DNA of 64,000 nucleotides, taken from assembly GCA_951230915.1 (NCBI GenBank), contig OX579639.1, positions 21,886,001 through 21,950,000 on the forward strand, given 5' to 3'. Each line of letters begins with the position of its first letter. The stretch's first letter is position 1. The position numbers and the translations under genes were made by a program. Source of the DNA: Antitrichia curtipendula (taxonomy: Eukaryota; Streptophyta; Bryopsida; Hypnales; Leucodontaceae). The notes beneath the pieces are model-generated. The model did not search any database and was not told where the DNA came from. It saw only the letters and a list, made by a program, of their open reading frames with translations. Below, in pieces: positions 57,860 through 64,000 of the stretch.

Positions 57860-58627
57860 CCTAGTGCCTCTACCTTACATAAGCAATGTGCACAATGTGC
57901 GCTGTGGAATTAATCTCGTGAATCCAACGCTAGGCTCTTCTGTGTGATAATTACCAAAGCTTGCCCAATCAAACTTCTACACTAGAAGTCCATATTTTAG
58001 ATGACGTCCACTCAAGGGCGTCCACTGAAGGGCCTTTATATTTTGAAAGCCACTTGAGGGCAGAGGGCACCTGATTTTCAAAAAGGCCCAAGAACATGGC
58101 ACCTTACATGGCGTAAGACCCACGCCCACACTGAGGACCAATTTTGGAAGGGACAATAATGGATATACAGTGCCTTTACATTTAGCAGGAAATTGAGGTC
58201 AAGTCCTTCCATAATACTCCATAAAAACTACCTTGCTTTACTACCAAATTGATGAAAGTGAGAGGATATAAATATGTACGAAGAGGAAGCAAAGCCCAAG
58301 AATTCAAAAAGATTCAAGCATATACCCTGGGGAGACACTGCGTTAGTGATAAGTACTCACTCAAAAATGATTCAGGTTTTGGACCAATAGATTCATTCTT
58401 TGTTTCTATAATAACAGAGGAAGTCATTCAAACCAGATGGCAAATCTGTACTGAAAATGATGCATGAAACAAACATGAAAAAACACAATATAAACTCAGT
58501 TAATCAACCAAATTAAAAAGTGGCACTCCTTCCACCTTTGCTTAACCAGAACGTGGTTGAGGGACAATCCATACACAGAAAATGAGGTCATGAAAAACCA
58601 TCAAATATGTCTTCTGTTACGAAGGAT

Positions 58628-60504
58628 TTACTTCTTGTCTTCCTTCTCGGCAATCTCAGCCTTTTTCTTCCGGACACCAACCAACCTCTCGTTCATCCTC
58701 TCTTGACGCAGTTTGTAGTATCCCTTCTGAGCCTTCATCTCGTCAGTGATGGAGACGATCTCAGCAGTGGGTCGGGACTTCACGATTGGCAAGACTGATC
58801 CAGCCAACTGGGTGACGCTCGACAATTCCTCAGCGCTCGAATCTCCAGCCTACAGAACAGAGACATATATGTTAATTCCGGGGATAAGCGTAAGAACAAT
58901 CAATAACGATTACAACTTCAAATTGTAGGGAAGTAACTAATAAAATCCTGAACTACCTGGAGAAGACCCTTGAAAAAACATCGAAAGTTACACACAGAAC
59001 CGTTACAAAGAACTGGACTAGACAATATGTTGCCACAGGATCTGAACACTCGCCATGCAGCACGGAAACCCAGTAGTCGAAAGTTTGGTAGGACACTACG
59101 GCCTAGATTGCAGAAAAGTATAATGAAAAGAGTCCCTGAGATGCTATTTAGTTCCTCTGAAAGGTCACAGTCTAAGCAACGCAACTGCGTTCATATCAGT
59201 TATACTTGGATCAAGGAGAAAATGAATTTCATTGATGCTCACTTCTCCCTGGGAAGACTAAAGATTGAATGCACATGATAAATTTCTAAGTCCACAAATT
59301 TCAAGTACCTTGGTCTTCCGTGAGCGCCTGGGGAACACAACCAATTTGGCCCTGTAGGTGTTGAGCCGGTTGACATTCTCCTGAAGACTCTCCAAGCACC
59401 GGTTCTTCCGGCGGTGGTCCACAGCTATACCGATGGTGGGTGCAAGTTTCTTTGGGATGCCAGCAGCCTGGAAACATATAAAAATGATGAACGTGAAACC
59501 AAGTACAATTGAGGAAATACAATGTGAGGTCCATTCACTGCAATAAACAACGAACACAACTCTTGTAATGCACACATCGAAAAAACAAATTACTCTTCAA
59601 AAATCGCCTAATCTTTCACTGGTACGTCACATTCTGACGTCTAGACAGAGGAAGTCGCACATCAACTATCACAACGGCCAGTTCGAGTTTCAGGTAAAGG
59701 TCTCTTATTGGCTGATGAAACCAAAGGTTCACACTAAAACCCTTCTGCTCAATGCAAGGCCTTTGATCAACCACAAGGTACAGGTATGAACATATGAGAT
59801 TAAAAAAAAATGGCTAGGCAATACATCCGATACCATCCTCGATCCTGCTATTAAAAGTTATCGAATCTTTTGAAAAGGAAAAATATTATACAGGTACAGA
59901 GCAAATGCCGATCTTCAGTCATAATGAACAGACCTAGAAGACCATTCCAATTCTGGAATAACAAAATTGAGTTACCTTTAACTCCTCCAAAGTAAAGCCA
60001 CGTCCAGAACGGATCTTAGCGTTGTATTTCAAGGTCTGGGAATGCACGACGGGTCGGAGAGGACCAGCAGTGGGACGCGGAAACACAGCCACGGCCTTCT
60101 TCTGACGCACTGCGACACAAAAAATAAATCGTGAATAAAGACGGCATCGCCACCTTAAATATTCTAACCCTAATCATGTAGAGCCGCTATAGGGTTATGG
60201 CTCTTCCTCAAATTAGGGTTCAATAGGTTCTCCGTTCGCCTTCCAAAAGAATTGCACGTCACTATACTTAGGAATAATCCAAAGCTAGAACATCAAAGAA
60301 AATTCATAAACAATTCTTGGGAAAAGTAAAGCTCGGAAACCGTGTCGAAATAAGCACGCGATCAAACGGACAATTGCTTTCCCACGAAAACTTACCCGTT
60401 CTTCTTCTTTTCTTGCGTGCGGGCTGGTTGAACCAGGTCCTCACATAGCTCTGCCAATCCTTCTTGAAGTGACCATTGGGGATGACATTGTTGTGCTTCA
60501 CCAT
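58628..60504 (-). CDS. RPL13: 60S ribosomal protein eL13, 4 exons
   Basis: Structural protein of the cytosolic large ribosomal subunit. Exons in reading order: 60504-60396, 60109-59976, 59467-59309, 58849-58628. Introns are GT-AG, the first in phase 1, the others in phase 0. The product has 207 residues, the normal plant length. The N-terminus [20 protein letters not shown] and the blocks [54 protein letters not shown] and [15 protein letters not shown] are diagnostic. The tail is lysine- and glutamate-rich ([13 protein letters not shown]). Nothing is missing or broken. Telo-boxes upstream fit the usual co-regulation of ribosomal-protein genes. Confidence 0.98.
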
Positions 60505-60556
60505 GGTTCTCGCCCTAAAATGAAATCGTCAGCACCTACGACGCTTCCGAAACTTT

Positions 60557-60716
60557 AAACCCTAAACCAAAGCCTCGACACAATGCGTACTCCCGCATTC
60601 TCCCGAACTATGAACAGGCGGTGTTCAAATGCCCGCTTCACGCCTGTACGTAATCTAACGTCCGACACGAGTGCAAAAACGCCAAGACCAAATGCACCAG
60701 CTATAGTAAACCCTAA
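60557..60716 (-). promoter_or_regulatory. Two telo-boxes upstream of RPL13
   Basis: AAACCCTAA occurs at 60557-60565 and again at 60708-60716, about 50 and 200 bp upstream of the start codon (gene read leftward). Telo-boxes are a known hallmark of plant ribosomal-protein and translation-factor promoters, usually acting near the transcription start. Further ACCCTAA copies lie in intron 1 (about 60165) and nearby. Confidence 0.65.
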
Positions 60717-61103
60717 AGTGAAGTTCCTGAAAACATTAGAACGCGTGGAATTTTCAAGCCCTAACAGCAATGTCACAAGCAACAGCAATTTCAAAGGGGA
60801 TTGTGTAGATGCGTGTACCTCCAAGACGCTTGCGACGGAGCGAGACGCTGACGAAGGGGGCCAGGAGGAAAAGAGTTCGAGAGATGCTCAAGCTTGTGCT
60901 ATAACTCAGAGGCAAGCCCTAGCACCAACGGCCAGGATGGACCGGCATCCGACGGTGCAAGATGGTCCGATCGCCCAGAGTGAATTTCAGGGTATTTGCA
61001 CAAGGGCCACGTAAGACCGATCCGTCCTGCCTGGCACCAACCCTTTCTAACTTATATGAAAACTTAACCCTTGACTGGGTCGACATACACTTTCTGGACG
61101 ATG

Positions 61104-61389
61104 TAAGGTAACTACACCTAAAATCGCATAAATAAGCAACTCAACATGGTTTCCATCATTATATTGGAGATTTTTTATGGGATCTTGTTGGTAGTGAAAA
61201 GAGGATTTTACATTCTCTTAGAATGCATTTTTTGGACTCCGTATGAATAAACTATGAATTTTCAAAGTGCTGAAAATAGGTGTTCTTAAAGGCGATCATA
61301 GACTCTCATGAACAATGAGAGTACATTTTAGGCAAGAATTTGTAGTGTACGATTTTTGGAAGCATGCAATTTTAGGTGTAGTTACCTTA
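61104..61389 (+). mobile_element. Family C MITE copy 2, intact
   Basis: TA|AGGTAACTACACCTAAAAT at left and ATTTTAGGTGTAGTTACCT|TA at right: perfect 19-bp inverted termini with TA flanks. 286 bp including the TA pairs. Non-coding. It is the reference copy for the family. Confidence 0.9.
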
Positions 61390-61945
61390 AAGATTGGTAT
61401 TCTTGTTTTTTTCTCATTATTGCTTAGATGAAAGTCATCCTAATTTGTGGACTTACTTTATCAAGTTGTTATCCTATGTAATGGCTAGATTTGGTGTTAA
61501 TGAAGTAAATATTTTTCTAAAATTACAAATGTGGAAGTATGTCAAGTGGTTAATAAAGCCAAAATAGCATAGATTCTAATTCAAAACTAGATTTGTAAAA
61601 ATGAGGTCACAAATTTAAAGCACACAATTTTTTTTTAAAAGCACCATGTTAAGAGAACCTCATTTCAAATCCATTCCAACAAAATTTACTCAAAAAATGA
61701 TAATATTTTGGTAATTGAATATGGTAATTGAATATAAAAAGAGTTTTAAAATTTTCCTTTCAAATTTTATTAAAAAAAATATTGGTGGTAGCATTGGTGA
61801 ATCTAACCATATAGATGGAATCTAAAACTCCAAATCTACAACTATTATTCGTATACCAATTCCAAAATATTCTTTCAAATAATACTTTATGATGATTTTT
61901 TATTCAAATCATCAATTTAGGAGAAGACTCTGTATGTTTAGGGAT
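61390..61945. other. AT-rich spacer between two family C elements
   Basis: I see no gene or intact element in this stretch. Confidence 0.4.
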
Positions 61946-62205
61946 TAAGGTAAATAAACAATTCAACATGGTTGCCATTATTATATTAAAAAAGTTTTGG
62001 TGGAATCTTGTTGGAAGCCAAAAGGGGATTTTGATTCTCTAACAATGCATTTTTTGGACACCATATGAATAAACTAGGAATTTTGAAAGTGATGAAAGTA
62101 GGATTTAGGGTCCATAGACTCTCATAAATAGTGGAAGTACATTTTAAACAAGAATCTAGCTTGTGCGGTTTTAGAAAGCGTGCAATTTAAGGTGTAGTTA
62201 CCTTA
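61946..62205 (+). mobile_element. Family C MITE copy 3
   Basis: TA|AGGTAAATAAACAATT at left (a few bases of the terminus lost) and AAGGTGTAGTTACCT|TA at right. 260 bp. Same interior order and orientation as the copy about 840 bp upstream. Confidence 0.8.
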
Positions 62206-62229
62206 ACCCTATAATGCCGTTGCAAACGT

Positions 62230-62571
62230 GTTGCATCTTCTTCTTCCCATTTTCAATCTTTAGAGAATGAGGACATGATACTCTCTCCTTGAATTGTGGA
62301 AGACCCATTCTTTGAAGATTAAAAAGTTTTTTTTCTTCTCCTCCAGAGTGAAGAATGGCATCAAGAAGCTTTCATCACTTCACTTTTGTGCTTTCACTTT
62401 GCCTACCAATTTCACCCTAGTTGTCGTTCCATTTTGTATTCTCATTTTCCACAAGACACAAAAGGAGTGTCACGCCTTCTTCATGGAGTAGGGCTCCTAT
62501 TGGCTCTTCTTTTCATTCCATACCTTCTTATTCTTCACAAAAATTTCATTCTTGGAGAAGGTGTGACAACC
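62230..62571 (+). mobile_element. Family F element copy 4
   Basis: The right half (GGAGTGTCACGCCTTCTTCATG, then CATTCCATACCTTCTTATTCTTC, ending GGAGAAGGTGTGACAACC) matches copy 1's right subunit. The left half matches the inverted interior of copy 3. The left terminus is decayed. ORFs here are repeat frames. Confidence 0.6.
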
Positions 62572-62574
62572 TCT

Positions 62575-62745
62575 ACTAAGTATCCAATGGATGATAGAGA
62601 ATCCATCTACGTAAGACAGAATTGCACATGTTCATCTTTAGAATTTTGTGTGAAAAGGGAAGATCTTGTATGGTAGTTTGATCTCCAATGAGTGCTCTTG
62701 ATTCTTTTAAGCAAATGATTCACATGGTACCAAAAATGATGACTT
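62575..62745 (-). repeat. Family B copy 5, reverse orientation
   Basis: Reads GACAGAATTGCACATGTTCATC, AATTTTGTGTGAAAAGGGAAGATC, GGTAGTTTGATCTCCAATGAGTGCTC and CACATGGTACC, the reverse complement of the family B order. It directly abuts the family F element, as if that had inserted into or beside it. Confidence 0.6.
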
Positions 62746-64000
62746 CCACAATGACCACTTGACCACATGATGTTCCAAAGTTAAGTTTGAAAGGACGGAC
62801 CATAACCATTGATTTCAAACCTTATTGTCCATCGTTCTAATTGCTTCTATTTTGCAACTATATATGAATGAAATTTTTTATATTTATTTGTCAAAGATGA
62901 AGTCATATGCCTACTACAAGCCATAAAATTTCTTCACTTTCAAATTTCTTAGGGAAAAATTCAAAGTTATCGTGAATTTTTTAAGAAGGAAATGAAGAAA
63001 TTTCATATCAAATACAGAGCATATATAAAAAAACTGAAATTTCCACCATAGATTTATGTTATAGTGTAAAACATTGTGGTATTAACTAAAGTTATCATGT
63101 CACTCTTAAATTAGAAAATCAACAAACCATAATTATAGGTCAAAATTCATATTGTTATAAAATATTGAAATTTATAAATTTTTCAAAATTTCCAATTGGA
63201 GTAGAAACTGCACTTGATAAGCTTCATTTCATTAGTTGGACTCAAATTCAAAATATATCATTTTATAGCTAAAATTTACATCAAGAGAAAATAGCAAGAA
63301 ATGGCCAAAATACACTGCAATTATGGTGATCCGTGGATTAAGCATCTTCTTCTTTGGAAGTCAGTAATACTATAATGAGAAAACTGGCAATACTATTTAT
63401 TAAAAATCCACTCAAGCAACTTCCAAAATAAAATTGGATGGAAAAAGAATTTGTACTATAATCTTAGGTGAAGTCCTCCAAAGGATGTTTTGCATCCTCA
63501 AACATGCTTTATAGTCCACCTAAAAGTCCCTCATTGGAAGAAAAAAATGTAGATTTTGAATTTTTTTTAGGTGAAATGAATTAGTGCCTAAAAAGAATCC
63601 AAACATAAGATCTTCATTTTTTCATTTTCCCTTCCTATCCCTTTATGAATTGATTCAAAATCTAGCACATATATTTTGAAGCATTGAATGGCTAAATTAA
63701 TCACATCATTGAAGAATAAAGAAAATTTATTTTTTACACATACTTGGATGTCTATCATTTATCTCCTGTAGTTCCTCCAATAAGCGCTTAAAGACATTCA
63801 AAATCTGTTTAGTAAACGCCAATATTCTATGAGGTTAATCAACATTTTGGAATGCAAATCTATAATAAGGTAGTGGGTATAAACAATAACAATTTTATTC
63901 TAAATATTATTTTTTGTTTTTCATTTTTAAAAAAAAAACTACAATTAGAAATTATCCAATCAATAGTATTCACAATATAGAATAAAAACATAAAGCATGC
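62746..64000. other. Gene-free AT-rich stretch to the window edge
   Basis: No supportable ORF or intact element. A- and T-tracts dominate. Confidence 0.4.

Noticed and set aside
60555..60824. 89-codon minus-strand ORF upstream of RPL13 with a hydrophobic N-terminus
   Set aside because: It overlaps the RPL13 promoter and the telo-boxes, and I see no homologous family; probably a chance frame. The 143-codon ORF on the other strand is rejected for the same reason.
1..64000. CRISPR array, operon-like defence cluster or integrated viral block
   Set aside because: No regularly spaced identical repeats, no phage or viral hallmark ORFs, and the genes are spliced eukaryotic single genes.

Overview
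This is a stretch of nuclear DNA from a streptophyte, most likely a non-seed land plant (bryophyte or other seed-free lineage; lineage confidence is low). The evidence is spliced plant-type genes with GT-AG introns, telo-boxes upstream of a ribosomal-protein gene, and plant-specific families (3-ketoacyl-CoA synthase, an EDS5-like plastid MATE carrier, and an ERD7/senescence-domain protein). The genes are GC-richer islands in a very AT-rich background crowded with short DNA transposons.

Layout. About 1-1.7 kb is repeat-derived. At 1.74-3.48 kb on the minus strand there is a small coiled-coil ORF and a GH16 glycoside hydrolase that is not of the XTH type. From 3.9 to 27.8 kb I find no convincing gene, only a dense mosaic of MITE-like elements. 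An intronless 3-ketoacyl-CoA synthase lies at 27.94-29.50 kb (minus strand). From 31.2 to 37.6 kb there are more elements. A 14-exon EDS5/DTX46-like MATE gene runs from 39.66 to 45.24 kb (plus strand), with a very long acidic N-terminus. From 45.9 to 52.3 kb there are again repeats. A five-exon ERD7-like gene lies at 52.88-55.72 kb (plus strand), and a four-exon 60S ribosomal protein eL13 gene at 58.63-60.50 kb (minus strand). I reconstructed every exon junction by hand; all are phase-consistent and give full-length family members. From 61 to 64 kb there are repeats.

The genes are ordinary single genes with unrelated roles: cuticle and very-long-chain lipid synthesis, plastid export, membrane stress response, translation and polysaccharide hydrolysis. 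I see no operon-like system. The most distinctive content is the transposon landscape. One family has TTAA ends and CCCCTAAAG inverted termini, in the style of piggyBac. Several otherwise unrelated families share TA flanks and an AGGTA terminal core. There are also snap-back palindromes, nested insertions, and one retroposed fragment with a clean 15-bp target-site duplication. Repeat family labels (A, B, C and so on) are mine, and similarities were judged by eye.
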